In this document: positions 45,823 to 54,440 of the stretch, one piece after another | Layout of the letters: each line of letters begins with the position of its first letter | Position numbering within the stretch: the first letter of the stretch is position 1 | Source: Coleofasciculus sp. LEGE 07092 | Lineage (GTDB): Bacteria > Cyanobacteriota > Cyanobacteriia > Cyanobacteriales > Coleofasciculaceae | Direction: 5' to 3' | Length of the DNA stretch: 54,440 bases | Assembly: GCF_015207375.1 (NCBI RefSeq) | Contig: NZ_JADEWY010000029.1 | Coordinates: 1-54,440 of the forward strand | Position numbers and translations under genes: made by a program | Notes under the pieces: generated by a model | Seen by the model: only the letters and a program-made list of their open reading frames with translations | Databases searched by the model: none | What the model was told of the DNA's origin: nothing

Positions 45823-46104
45823 AGGCGGCAGTATCTAGAAGTTCAGCGATCGCATTTTGCTTAGAGGTGCGATCGCACCTAGGGTGCGGACGCCTGTACC
45901 TGAAAGGTCAGCGTCTGGGGAATTGCCGCCAACTAATAAACTGAGCGATAGCGAATCGACAACGGGTTTTACGGCTACGACGACCTCTCCTTAAAGCTCT
46001 GCGAGACTCAAGGGAGCCTTTAATCTGTTGTCCTCGATGAGAGATTTCTAGAGCGTTGGTTACGTGCCCCAGAACTTAGCGGTGAGTTGTTGACAATCGC
46101 TCAC
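45823..46104. other. Non-coding spacer between argC and bicA
   Basis: The two genes converge here. The region holds HIP1-type octamers near 45846-45877. A 6-bp inverted repeat, ggtgag (46080-46085) with ctcacc (46099-46104), has a 13-base loop and could serve as a weak terminator for either gene. No gene is apparent. Confidence 0.4.
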
Positions 46105-47817
46105 CTAGAATGCAGTGCCATCGACTGCGATTCCCGGCTCATTTGGAAAACCACCATAGTTGTGAGCTTCATACTGATTAACAAAGGCAAGAGCTTGCAG
46201 GAGTGCTTCTTTACGAGCTGACACTAAGTGCTGCGCGGGTATGAGATCCAACACTCCAAAGCGTTCCAGCCGCCGTTTGGTTTGACCCGTGGCACCGACG
46301 ATGAAGACTTGACGACCTTTGTCAATGGCATCCTTGATAGCATTCTCAATTGCCAGAGAAGATGTAACACCTAGTATGGGTACGTCGCTCAGGTCGAGAA
46401 TGAGTACATCGTGGTCTTTCATCGCTATATGCTGACGAGAGATTGCCTTGGAAACCCCGAAAATCATCGGACCGTTGAGCTGGAACAACAGCACGCGACC
46501 ATTACCGCGATCAAGCAACTCTTTCTCTTCGTCGCTCATCAAAATTGCATCATCAGCATCGGTAATTGTCTTAACTTCCTCAGATCGCAGGTTAGAAAGA
46601 CGCTCGATAGTCAAGATATTAGCAACGAAAACCCCAACGCCAACAGCAACAATCAGGTCAACAAATACGGTGAGTCCAATCACCCCGTACATAATCAGGG
46701 CGGCTTTCATTGATACGTGGTGAGCGCGTTTCAGGAAACCCCAGTCGATAATATCTATACCTACCTTGAGGGCAATACCTGCCAACACTGCCATCGGAAT
46801 AGTCGCAGTCAAAGGTGCAGCCCACAAGACTACAACGAGTAAAATTAGGGCGCGAGTTAAGCCAGATACAGCGGTGCGACCACCTGCCTGAATGTTAACG
46901 ACCGTTCCCATGGTGGCTCCTGCACCAGCGATACCGCCAAACAGCCCAGAAAAGAGGTTCCCAAGACCTTGACCGATTAATTCTTTATTGGAGTCGTGTT
47001 CGGTACGAGTCAGACTATCGGCAATCATTGAGGTGAGTAGGGCATCAATGCAGCCCAGCATACCCAGCACCAAGGCATCGACGAGCATTTTCTGGAACTG
47101 AGCTGCACTAAAAGTAGGGATCTGCAAGCTGGGCAAACCCGCCGAAATTTCCCCAATGCGGCGAATATCTATATCTTGGAAAACAACGAGCGAAAGTACC
47201 GTTCCTACTACTAGCGCAATCAATTGCGGGGGAAGCAGTCGCTTGACATTGGCTGGGGTGAATATAATCAGAGCTACCGTCAAGGCAGCTAAAGCCGTTT
47301 CAGCAGGATTAATATTGCTCAACAACTCCGGTAAGTTACCCAGGGTACCGAGAACGCCACCTTTGGGACTAGCTTGACCAAGAAATGGCCCCAATTGCAA
47401 GATAATCAGGATAATTCCAATCCCGGACATGAAACCGGAAATCACCGTGTAGGGCATGAGGGTAACGTACTTACCCAGTCGCAATGTACCCAGAATGATT
47501 TGGAATATCCCAGCCATCATGACCACAGTAAATGCCATAGCCAACCCGTTCTCAGGGTTAGTAGCAATGAGTCCAGCAATGACTGCCGTCATCACCACGG
47601 TCATCGGTCCAGTTGGCTCGGAAATTAATGTGGGAGTGCCGCCGAAAAGAGCTGCAAAAAAGCCGACCAAAACAGCGCCCCAAAGACCAGCAGCAGCACC
47701 GGCTCCAGAAGCTACACCGAAAGCTAGAGCCATTGGTAGGGCAATAATTGCGGCAGTTATACCCCCAAAAATGTCGCCCTTGAGGTTTCTGAAATGGATA
47801 CGATTTGTAACTTGCAT
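46105..47817 (-). CDS. bicA: Sodium-dependent bicarbonate transporter BicA (SulP family)
   Basis: A 570-aa SulP-family transporter. Long hydrophobic segments fill residues 10-410, with the BicA-typical start NRIHFRNLKGDIFGG, LISEPTGPMTVVMTAVIA and the PYTVISGFMSGIGIILI segment. A STAS domain at about 435-550 has a Leu/Gly-rich core, LLFQLNGPMIFG. The match to characterised BicA is extensive in wording and order. BicA imports bicarbonate with sodium across the plasma membrane. A very strong ribosome-binding site, AAGGAAGGAGG, precedes ATG 47817. It converges with argC. Confidence 0.9.
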   Translation of the reverse strand: MQVTNRIHFRNLKGDIFGGITAAIIALPMALAFGVASGAGAAAGLWGAVLVGFFAALFGGTPTLISEPTGPMTVVMTAVIAGLIATNPENGLAMAFTVVMMAGIFQIILGTLRLGKYVTLMPYTVISGFMSGIGIILIILQLGPFLGQASPKGGVLGTLGNLPELLSNINPAETALAALTVALIIFTPANVKRLLPPQLIALVVGTVLSLVVFQDIDIRRIGEISAGLPSLQIPTFSAAQFQKMLVDALVLGMLGCIDALLTSMIADSLTRTEHDSNKELIGQGLGNLFSGLFGGIAGAGATMGTVVNIQAGGRTAVSGLTRALILLVVVLWAAPLTATIPMAVLAGIALKVGIDIIDWGFLKRAHHVSMKAALIMYGVIGLTVFVDLIVAVGVGVFVANILTIERLSNLRSEEVKTITDADDAILMSDEEKELLDRGNGRVLLFQLNGPMIFGVSKAISRQHIAMKDHDVLILDLSDVPILGVTSSLAIENAIKDAIDKGRQVFIVGATGQTKRRLERFGVLDLIPAQHLVSARKEALLQALAFVNQYEAHNYGGFPNEPGIAVDGTAF

Positions 47818-48252
47818 GAAAGCACAGTCCTCCTTCCTTGTTTATTTGCTGTAGTTACACAACAAGTTACACCAGTGTTTAATAACCTAGCTGTATAGGG
47901 CGAGCGCATATCGCTTTACCCCTACATCAACGTTGTGTTTCTCGTCTGTGACAAATCCAAGTGGCAGTAGATTAAAACTTTGTAAAACTACTTAATATTT
48001 TCCATGGCTATATTAAAATGACTCTGAATATAATGTAAATATTATGATTCTTATTGAAATCATAGATAAAATACTATAATTCATGAAAATGCTCCCTCTC
48101 GTGCTAATTCCAATAGTTTTCCACCAGGGGTCTGCCGCCGTCTACTAGTCGTAACTCCAGGGCAATTTGTACCTTTTTGAGGATTCTAGGGAATCTCATC
48201 TTCGTTATGTTGCAGTTATTGAGCATCCGAAAATCCACGAAAAGCAATAATT
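47818..48252. promoter_or_regulatory. Divergent control region between bicA and the DUF6335 gene
   Basis: A 435-bp A+T-rich spacer. Close to bicA is a direct repeat, agttacac at 47853-47860 and 47865-47872, with a 12-base period. Further on is an inverted repeat, atgatt (48044-48049) with aatcat (48058-48063), spaced eight bases apart, which resembles a LysR-type dyad. A carbon-responsive regulator could act here; this is inference. Confidence 0.4.
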
Positions 48253-48711
48253 ATGGCTGAAAAACCTCAAAAAGAAGTGAAACAGGTCACTCCAGAACCG
48301 ATCATTTCAGATATACCCGTAGAAAATAAGGTTGGTGAACCCATTGTTTCTGATTTATCTGCAGAAGTGACTGAATCCTACGGAACTGGCGTTCATCCAA
48401 AGCCTGGTCTTAACAGGGGTGGGCGAACGATGAATGAGCAGATGAGTCAATATGGGGCAGTCAGTCCAGAGCTATCGGCAGGGGATATCGATGCTGCTTG
48501 GTCACAAGCTGAAGGAACAGCAGAAGAAACAGTGGGTGGAACGGCTGCCACTCCAGACCAAGATATTGTTGATAATCTAGGTAGTGCTGTAGGTTTAGAG
48601 ATGGACGATAAATCGTTCCTGCGAACCAATGAGATACTAGCGGATCGCGATTCTCAAAGATGGGAACTAAACCCCAAATCTTCTGAAGATTATCAGAAGC
48701 GCCGGGACTGA
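48253..48711 (+). CDS. DUF6335 family protein
   Basis: A 152-aa, acidic, mostly disordered-looking protein found in cyanobacteria. Family traits are the ESYGTGVHPKPG segment, the SAGDIDAAWSQAE motif and TPDQDIVDNLGSAVGL, then RDSQRWELNPKSSEDYQKR at the end. No signal peptide or membrane helix. Function unknown. ATG 48253 has no clear ribosome-binding site. Confidence 0.7.
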   Translation: MAEKPQKEVKQVTPEPIISDIPVENKVGEPIVSDLSAEVTESYGTGVHPKPGLNRGGRTMNEQMSQYGAVSPELSAGDIDAAWSQAEGTAEETVGGTAATPDQDIVDNLGSAVGLEMDDKSFLRTNEILADRDSQRWELNPKSSEDYQKRRD

Positions 48712-48854
48712 ACTGCCTCCTCCGCTCCCCCAGTCCCCTACTCCCTTGTTGCCCTGGCACTATCCAAAAACTGTGAGATTGTGGAAAGGTAGAAGAGAAT
48801 GTTAATTATACCCAGTCGGCAGTTCATTAGAGTGAGGGGGATAGCCCTTTATTT

Positions 48855-51677
48855 ATGGATCAGCGAATCTTAAACCAGGCAGTCTTTAGCCAGGGCAGCA
48901 ACATGAATACCACCTATAACTACCAATTCGGAGGGTGTTTACCCGCTGACGCACAAACCTATGTGTGGCGGCAAGCGGATGCCGAACTTTATGAGGGCTT
49001 GAAAGCCGGGGAATTTTGTTATGTACTCAACTCCCGACAGATGGGTAAATCCAGCTTGCGGGTACAAACGATGCGCCGATTGCAAGCTGAAGGCATTGCT
49101 TGTGCGGCGATTGACTTAACGAAGATTGGTTGCCAAAATCTCACTCCAGAGCAGTGGTACGCAGGATTGGTGCGTCGGTTAGTAATTAGCTTCACGCCCT
49201 TTTTTTCCCCGACTGCTGGAAAAAATACGGCGGGGTTTAATTTGCGCAGGTGGTGGCGCGATCGCGATTTACTTTCCCCCGTGCAGCGTTTCAGCGAATT
49301 TATCGAGCAGGTACTGCTGCCCACAGTTCCTTACAATATTGTCATTTTCGTAGACGAAATCGATAGTGTTCTCAGCTTGAACTTCCGAGTTGATGATTTT
49401 TTGACAGCTATCCGTGCTTGCTATGACAGTCGGGCTGACCATCTGCCCTATCAGCGCCTCACTTTCGCCCTTTTGGGGGTAGCTACGCCATCGGAGTTAA
49501 TTCGAGACAAAAACAGCGCCCCGTTTAACATTGGTCAAGCGATTGAACTGACAGGCTTTCAACTGCATGAATGCTTTCCCTTACTCCGAGGTTTAGCATC
49601 CAAGATCAGTAGCCCTCAAGCTGTTCTCAAAGAAATTTTGACTTGGACGGGGGGGAAACCATTTCTTACCCAGAAGCTTTGTCAGCTCGTCCTAGAAAGT
49701 AATGAACTTAACACCATCAATGATGAACTCAAACGAGCCGCTAATATTCATCAGGTTTCATGCATCGTTCATCATTTTGTCAAGAATTTAGTTAGATTCC
49801 ACATCATCGACAACTGGGAAGCCAAAGATGAACCGGAACATTTGAAAACGATCCGCGATCGGCTTTGTCGGCGTGCAGAGCGCAATCGCTTGTTGCGCAA
49901 CAGCTCTAGTACTCGCCGACTGCTAGTACTCTACCAACAAATTTTGCAACACGGGGAAATCCCCGCAGACGAGAGTCCAGAACAGATCGAACTACGGCTG
50001 TCAGGATTAGTAGTCAAGTGTCCCATTGGTCGAAACTACAGCCGACCTGTTCTGAGAGTTTACAACCGCATTTACGAGTTAATTTTTCATCTTGGCTGGG
50101 TTGCCAGAGAACTTGCTAGCCTGCGTCCCTATCAGGTTACGATGGATGCTTGGTTCGCATCTGGGGGACGGGATGAATCGCGGCTGTTGACTATGTCGGA
50201 ATTGCAGAATGCCTTTATCTGGGCAAAGGGTAAGCGATTGAATGAGCGAGATTATCAGTTTTTGAGCGCCAGTCGTCAAAAGGTTTTGGCAACAGTTGCC
50301 AGGGAGTACAGGGGGGCAGGTAGGCAGGGAAGCAGGAAACCCTTGTCTTCACTTTCCCCTTCACATTCGTCTAACGGAATCAATCGGCAGAATTCTCCCT
50401 CATTATCTAAACCCTCTAAGCATCGTCCCTCTCGTCCAGATGAACAGATGATCTATGAGCATCTGGTTTATTGTGTGCAGCGGGAATCCCCCCAGGAACT
50501 AATCGAGCGCTTCGATCAGCTATTTATCAAAGGCAGCGGTTATTCTGATCCAGAGATTTTCGCTAGTCTACAGCGCGTTATCCTCTCGAATCCCAGTGAA
50601 GAGGAATTTAAATACATTATTAATCGCTGCTGCCACATTCTTATTAACCGTTGGCAAATGCAACCCCAACACCAAGGAGCAATCGCAGATTTGGTGGCTT
50701 TATTAGAGAAAACCTCTCAAACTAGAACAACAGCAGTCCTCTCCACTGCTCGCAAACGCTTGCAAACACTCATCCACAAGTTTAGCCGAAGCGAGGAATA
50801 TCTGAAACTACGGCGTTTGGTGCAAGTGGTAGCCCCGGATGCCAATCGCCAAGGAACTAATTCTCAACTAGGTCGGCTGATTTGTCGGTATCCCTACTTA
50901 TATAGCCACGCCCTATTGAGTCAGGACAGTTCTTACGAACATCAGCAAACGATTCGCCACATTCAAGCGCAACGGCAGTGGCAGTTTGAAGTGAATCTGT
51001 CCCAATACGTGACTTACATGGTGAGGCGAGCGCAAAGTACTCGTGATACCTCCTCACGGATTATCCAGCCTGTGCCAAACCCGACTTTATTGAGCGATCG
51101 CGAATTGTACTCGGCGCTCCAGCAATTTATGGGCAATGTTGAAGGTTCGTCTTACACCTATCGAGACTTAGCTCAAATTTTCCTCAACCGCCGGAGTCAG
51201 ACTCAGTCTTACCGAGCCTTTAAAGCCGATCTCTACGAGTACTTAATTAGTTCTATCGAGCCAGAATACGGCAAGCATCAATTTAATGAACGTTTGTACA
51301 AACAACTCACTAAGACCTTACCCGATAGCGATTCCCAAAAAATAAACGATTTCTTAATTCTGCGGACGTGCAGTCAATTGCTAAACTTCCTAGTAGGAAA
51401 TCCTCAAAACCCTAACCACTATATCTTTATTGACTTGATTTCTAATATGGGACCGACTCAGACGATGGGATTATTACTGAAAATTGTGCTGCTTTCCACT
51501 AAAATTAAGCCTGATTTAGAACGGCGATTTTCTATTTTATTCAGTCACTACGAACGCCAAACTATCAATGAACTTGTCTGGTTAGTGAAGTCTCTAGAGA
51601 ACTTAAATCTGGCGTTTGTCGTGAATTTCGGAAATGTGGATTTGTCCTCAGTTAATATGATATTAATGGGTCGATAA
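48855..51677 (+). CDS. AAA-like ATPase fused to a conserved domain of unknown function
   Basis: A 940-aa protein. Residues about 15-400 form the AAA-like domain typical of cyanobacterial AAA_35 proteins: [20 protein letters not shown], Walker [10 protein letters not shown] near residue 60 and Walker [11 protein letters not shown] near 163. Residues 485-528 are a Ser/Pro-rich linker whose DNA looks like intergenic low-complexity sequence. Residues 529-940, beginning [20 protein letters not shown], look like a second, separate conserved protein that I cannot name. Start is uncertain: ATG 48855, or ATG 48903 with [11 protein letters not shown], which fits AAA_35 relatives better. No catalytic motif is seen in the second half. 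Confidence 0.8.
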   Translation: MDQRILNQAVFSQGSNMNTTYNYQFGGCLPADAQTYVWRQADAELYEGLKAGEFCYVLNSRQMGKSSLRVQTMRRLQAEGIACAAIDLTKIGCQNLTPEQWYAGLVRRLVISFTPFFSPTAGKNTAGFNLRRWWRDRDLLSPVQRFSEFIEQVLLPTVPYNIVIFVDEIDSVLSLNFRVDDFLTAIRACYDSRADHLPYQRLTFALLGVATPSELIRDKNSAPFNIGQAIELTGFQLHECFPLLRGLASKISSPQAVLKEILTWTGGKPFLTQKLCQLVLESNELNTINDELKRAANIHQVSCIVHHFVKNLVRFHIIDNWEAKDEPEHLKTIRDRLCRRAERNRLLRNSSSTRRLLVLYQQILQHGEIPADESPEQIELRLSGLVVKCPIGRNYSRPVLRVYNRIYELIFHLGWVARELASLRPYQVTMDAWFASGGRDESRLLTMSELQNAFIWAKGKRLNERDYQFLSASRQKVLATVAREYRGAGRQGSRKPLSSLSPSHSSNGINRQNSPSLSKPSKHRPSRPDEQMIYEHLVYCVQRESPQELIERFDQLFIKGSGYSDPEIFASLQRVILSNPSEEEFKYIINRCCHILINRWQMQPQHQGAIADLVALLEKTSQTRTTAVLSTARKRLQTLIHKFSRSEEYLKLRRLVQVVAPDANRQGTNSQLGRLICRYPYLYSHALLSQDSSYEHQQTIRHIQAQRQWQFEVNLSQYVTYMVRRAQSTRDTSSRIIQPVPNPTLLSDRELYSALQQFMGNVEGSSYTYRDLAQIFLNRRSQTQSYRAFKADLYEYLISSIEPEYGKHQFNERLYKQLTKTLPDSDSQKINDFLILRTCSQLLNFLVGNPQNPNHYIFIDLISNMGPTQTMGLLLKIVLLSTKIKPDLERRFSILFSHYERQTINELVWLVKSLENLNLAFVVNFGNVDLSSVNMILMGR

Positions 51678-51885
51678 GTCTTTCGACACCAATAAATCCA
51701 TATTCCGCACCCAAAGAGTGTAACATTACGGATTTTAGGGAGTGGATTGTTTAAATATTTGTAGAATTTTCTTGACTTTATTGCAGATATTAAAAGGAAG
51801 AAAGCGATCGCTGTTACCAAAATCGCCTCTTCCTTTGGCTCGATACAACTGATATTTTCAACCAAGCTTTGCTAGGAGAACCATC

Positions 51886-53967
51886 GTGGACTTAATGTCG
51901 TCCGCTATCTATCCTGGATTTGCCTGCCTCACCCCGTCTTCTGGGTTGATGGCATCTGCCTTATTTTCAGTCCCCATTACCGATCCGGTAGCCGTTTTTT
52001 TGACAATTCTGGCGATTATGTTAGTCGCCCCTCTGTTGTTTGAGCGGCTGCGACTTCCCGGTATTGTTGGGTTAATCCTTGCGGGTGTCATTGTCGGACC
52101 GAACGTCCTCGGTCTTTTGGAGCGTGACGATACCATTGTTCTGCTCGGTACAGTCGGGCTGTTATTTTTGATGTTCATGGCGGGGTTAGAAACCAGCCTT
52201 GATGACTTAAAACATAGTGCTGACAAAGCCGCAATCTTTGGATTGGCAACGTTTTCCTTACCGATGATTTTGGGTACAGGAGCTATGTTGCTACTGGGAT
52301 ACGGCTGGCTAGCATCTATCCTAGTGGCGTCTTGTTTTGCCACCCATACGCTTTTAGCGCTGCCAGTTCTCTCCAAGCTGGGACTGATGCGATCGCCAAC
52401 TATAACAACAACCCTGGGGGGTACTCTTATCACCAACGTGCTGGGACTTTTAGTACTAGCCGTAGTAGTGAAAGCCCACGGGGGAGATTTAACCCTTGGT
52501 TTTTGGTTATTTCTGATTCCAGCACTGACTATTTATACCTTTGCTACCCTATGGGGTGTCCCAAAACTTGGTCGCTGGTTCTTCCGGCGATTTGGACATG
52601 ATGAAGGGGCAGAATTTATTTTCGTCCTGGCAACGTTGTTTGTCGTCTCTTATGCAGCGGGTTTGATTGAAATCGAACCGATTATTGGTGCGTTTTTAGC
52701 CGGAATTGCCATTACCCAAATCATTCCCCAACTGAGTCCTTTAATGAATCGGATTCAGTTTATTGGCAATACCTTGTTCGTACCATTTTTTCTGATTTCT
52801 GTAGGAATGCTAATCGACCCGCTTATCCTGGTGAGAGAGCCAAAATCCATCTGGATTGCCACGGTTATGATTGGCGCTGAGGTATTGAGTAAGTTCTTGG
52901 CAGCGTGGGGACCGGGTAAATTTATGGGTTTTCGGTTCCCTAATATTATGGTGATGTTTGGTCTTTCCGTCGCTCAGGCAGCGTCTACTTTAGCCGCAAT
53001 TACCGTTGCCTACAAAATTGAACTGGTGGATCAGTTAACGGTCAATGGTATTATTGCCATGATTTTAGTAACCTGCGTGGCATCCCCTTGGATTACGGAG
53101 CGCTGGGGTAAGCAGATGAAACCTCACGGTCAACGGGCAGTGGATGACCAAAGCACCACTCAACCCTTGGCAAAACGAGTTTTAGTTCCCGTTGCCAACC
53201 CCAATACCGAAGATAACCTGCTTCAGTTGGCTTTGATTCTGGCAAAAACTGCTAAGGGAACGCTACTACCCCTGCACGTTCTTTCTGATAAGACAGGTCC
53301 GGTTTCCCCGGAAGCCAAGATGTTGCAAAATCAGTTATTGGCAGCCGCAGAAACCATCGCTCACGCCGCCGTAACCAAGGTGGAAACAATTGGTCGTGTG
53401 GATGATGCTATTGACCGAGGTATTACGCGCACCGCAGCAGAACGGGATGCTAGTCTAATTGTTTGCGGTTGGAAAGGATATTCTACCACCCGCGAGAACT
53501 TTTTTGGTAGCGTGATTGACAATGTGGTGCGACGTTCTCACGTACCTGTGTTAATTGCGCGATTTCGACACCCTGTTCAGAATACCTGCCGAGTGCTTCT
53601 GGCAGTGAGCGATCGGGAAATATCATCGCCAGCGTTTAAGCAAACGGTCGTTTTAGCAAAAACTCTGGCAGCAGAACTCAAAGCAACACTGCAACTTATC
53701 ATGCTTGTCACCCATTCTGGTGGCTTGCAACTAGAACCAAAATCCCTAGGCTTAAGCGCTGATGTTTCCATTCAGCAAGTGCGGGGCAACTTTGTTAAAA
53801 AAGTCTCGCGTATGCTGCAAATGGACGATTTGCTGATTTTAACGGCAAGTACTCATCCGAGTTATTTGTTAACTATACCCGCAATTGGGCTGGAACCGGA
53901 AGCGATCGCACGTACTCACACGCAAACGTCTATTATTGTCGTTCATTTTCCGGTAATTAGCTGCTGA
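51886..53967 (+). CDS. CPA2-type cation/proton antiporter with two USP domains
   Basis: A 693-aa protein. Residues about 25-415 contain 12 or so hydrophobic helices of the monovalent cation:proton antiporter-2 family, with GLILAGVIVGPNVLGLL and AFLAGIAITQIIP motifs. The C-terminal cytosolic part has two universal-stress-protein-like domains, at about 432-565 (with ERDASLIVCGWKG) and 568-690, which may bind nucleotides and regulate transport. Ion choice (Na+ or K+) is not visible. The GTG at 51886 has an AGGAGA ribosome-binding site; an ATG at 51895 is the alternative. It could support the sodium gradient used by BicA. Confidence 0.85.
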   Translation: MDLMSSAIYPGFACLTPSSGLMASALFSVPITDPVAVFLTILAIMLVAPLLFERLRLPGIVGLILAGVIVGPNVLGLLERDDTIVLLGTVGLLFLMFMAGLETSLDDLKHSADKAAIFGLATFSLPMILGTGAMLLLGYGWLASILVASCFATHTLLALPVLSKLGLMRSPTITTTLGGTLITNVLGLLVLAVVVKAHGGDLTLGFWLFLIPALTIYTFATLWGVPKLGRWFFRRFGHDEGAEFIFVLATLFVVSYAAGLIEIEPIIGAFLAGIAITQIIPQLSPLMNRIQFIGNTLFVPFFLISVGMLIDPLILVREPKSIWIATVMIGAEVLSKFLAAWGPGKFMGFRFPNIMVMFGLSVAQAASTLAAITVAYKIELVDQLTVNGIIAMILVTCVASPWITERWGKQMKPHGQRAVDDQSTTQPLAKRVLVPVANPNTEDNLLQLALILAKTAKGTLLPLHVLSDKTGPVSPEAKMLQNQLLAAAETIAHAAVTKVETIGRVDDAIDRGITRTAAERDASLIVCGWKGYSTTRENFFGSVIDNVVRRSHVPVLIARFRHPVQNTCRVLLAVSDREISSPAFKQTVVLAKTLAAELKATLQLIMLVTHSGGLQLEPKSLGLSADVSIQQVRGNFVKKVSRMLQMDDLLILTASTHPSYLLTIPAIGLEPEAIARTHTQTSIIVVHFPVISC

Positions 53968-54006
53968 CACCCTCCCTCCCTAAATTGAAGATTATGGGGA
54001 GAGATT

Positions 54007-54440
54007 TTATCCACTCTCCGAGTTCGGATTCGTTAACGGGGGAACTCTAATCGGACATCCTCCTTGCTCCATCGATTGGGAAAGACAACAGAGAATCTGT
54101 ACGAGTTGAGCACCAACCCAGCCAGAGGATAGGGGAGACGATTGGTTGTAACGAACACTTGTGAGAAAGCGATCGCACACTAATCCTAGGGGTTCCTCAG
54201 CAGGGATGTTTAGCACTTCACAGCGTTGACCGATAGGCGTAAAAGAATCGCTATTTTGCTTGAATGACCCGTGTTGGAGGGTTAAAGGGGCATTAGGTTG
54301 CAGTTCATCAAAGATCAACGTTCCCTGACTGCCCACAACCCCAAGACGTCGCTGCTTATCAGGATTGAGCCAACACAGGTGAATCAATGCCTGAAAGCCA
54401 GTGGGGTAGGTTAACGTAGCTTGCACCCAGTCCGCTAAAC
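54007..54440 (-). CDS. Gfo/Idh/MocA-family oxidoreductase, C-terminal part (truncated by window edge)
   Basis: The frame is open to the end of the window, so the start lies beyond 54440. The visible 144 codons carry the C-terminal substrate-binding domain of Gfo/Idh/MocA NAD(P)-dependent oxidoreductases: LTYPTGFQALIHLCWLNPDK and LGVVGSQGTLIFDE are typical. The NAD(P)-binding Rossmann half is outside the window. It converges on the antiporter gene with 39 bases between the stop codons. The substrate, usually a sugar or polyol, is not predictable. Confidence 0.75.
   Translation of the reverse strand, partial: LADWVQATLTYPTGFQALIHLCWLNPDKQRRLGVVGSQGTLIFDELQPNAPLTLQHGSFKQNSDSFTPIGQRCEVLNIPAEEPLGLVCDRFLTSVRYNQSSPLSSGWVGAQLVQILCCLSQSMEQGGCPIRVPPLTNPNSESG

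Noticed and set aside
1..54440. CRISPR array or prophage genes
   Set aside because: No regularly spaced identical repeats, cas-type genes, or phage structural genes were seen.

Overview
The window is chromosomal DNA of a beta-cyanobacterium. The evidence is a complete beta-carboxysome operon (ccmK2-K1-L-M-N-O), a CO2-uptake NDH-1 module (ndhF4-ndhD4-cupB type), a BicA-type bicarbonate transporter, a PedR-like regulator, cyanobacteria-specific families and frequent HIP1 octamers (gcgatcgc). The gene content resembles large-genome filamentous or colonial forms, but the genus cannot be fixed from the sequence alone.

Layout. 1-7.9 kb is housekeeping: nadC, argS and a lipoate-ligase-family gene on +; dnaA and dnaN on -, separated by a DnaA-box-rich spacer that is a good oriC candidate; then def. 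7.9-14.1 kb holds a CorC/HlyC-type membrane protein, two exported or anchored unknowns, a CAU tRNA, a VIT-VWA protein and a 108-bp inverted-repeat element. 14.1-25.5 kb is the inorganic-carbon block: cupB/ndhD4/ndhF4 on - diverge from ccmK2K1LMNO on +, followed by a LysR regulator of the CmpR/NdhR type. An orphan peptide-type ABC permease, an HD-domain hydrolase and tRNA-Gly(CCC) follow.

28.0-41.3 kb, starting just after tRNA-Gly, is an accessory region full of decayed DNA: remnants of at least four insertion sequences, a trypsin-like protease and a broken type I restriction-modification operon. Reading through the damage, the ancestral order can be rebuilt on the - strand as unknown gene, hsdS, DUF6883, DUF4926, DUF4160, DUF2442, an unrecognised gene, DUF1828-like, hsdR. 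Three pairs of small, tightly spaced and mostly intact genes thus sit between hsdS and hsdR. hsdR and hsdS keep their reading frames but carry three in-frame stop codons, an internal deletion and a TRD2 replacement. hsdM is not in the window. An HNH nuclease gene abuts a 5'-truncated type II NADH dehydrogenase at the right edge.

42.3-54.4 kb returns to core genes: pedR-like regulator, ribBA, argC, bicA, a DUF6335 protein, an AAA-like ATPase fused to a conserved domain I cannot name, a CPA2 antiporter with two USP domains and a partial Gfo/Idh/MocA oxidoreductase at the edge. Functionally, NDH-1 CO2 hydration and BicA would fill the cytosolic bicarbonate pool, CcmM/N/O/K/L build the carboxysome that uses it, the LysR protein is the likely carbon sensor, and the antiporter could maintain the sodium gradient BicA needs.
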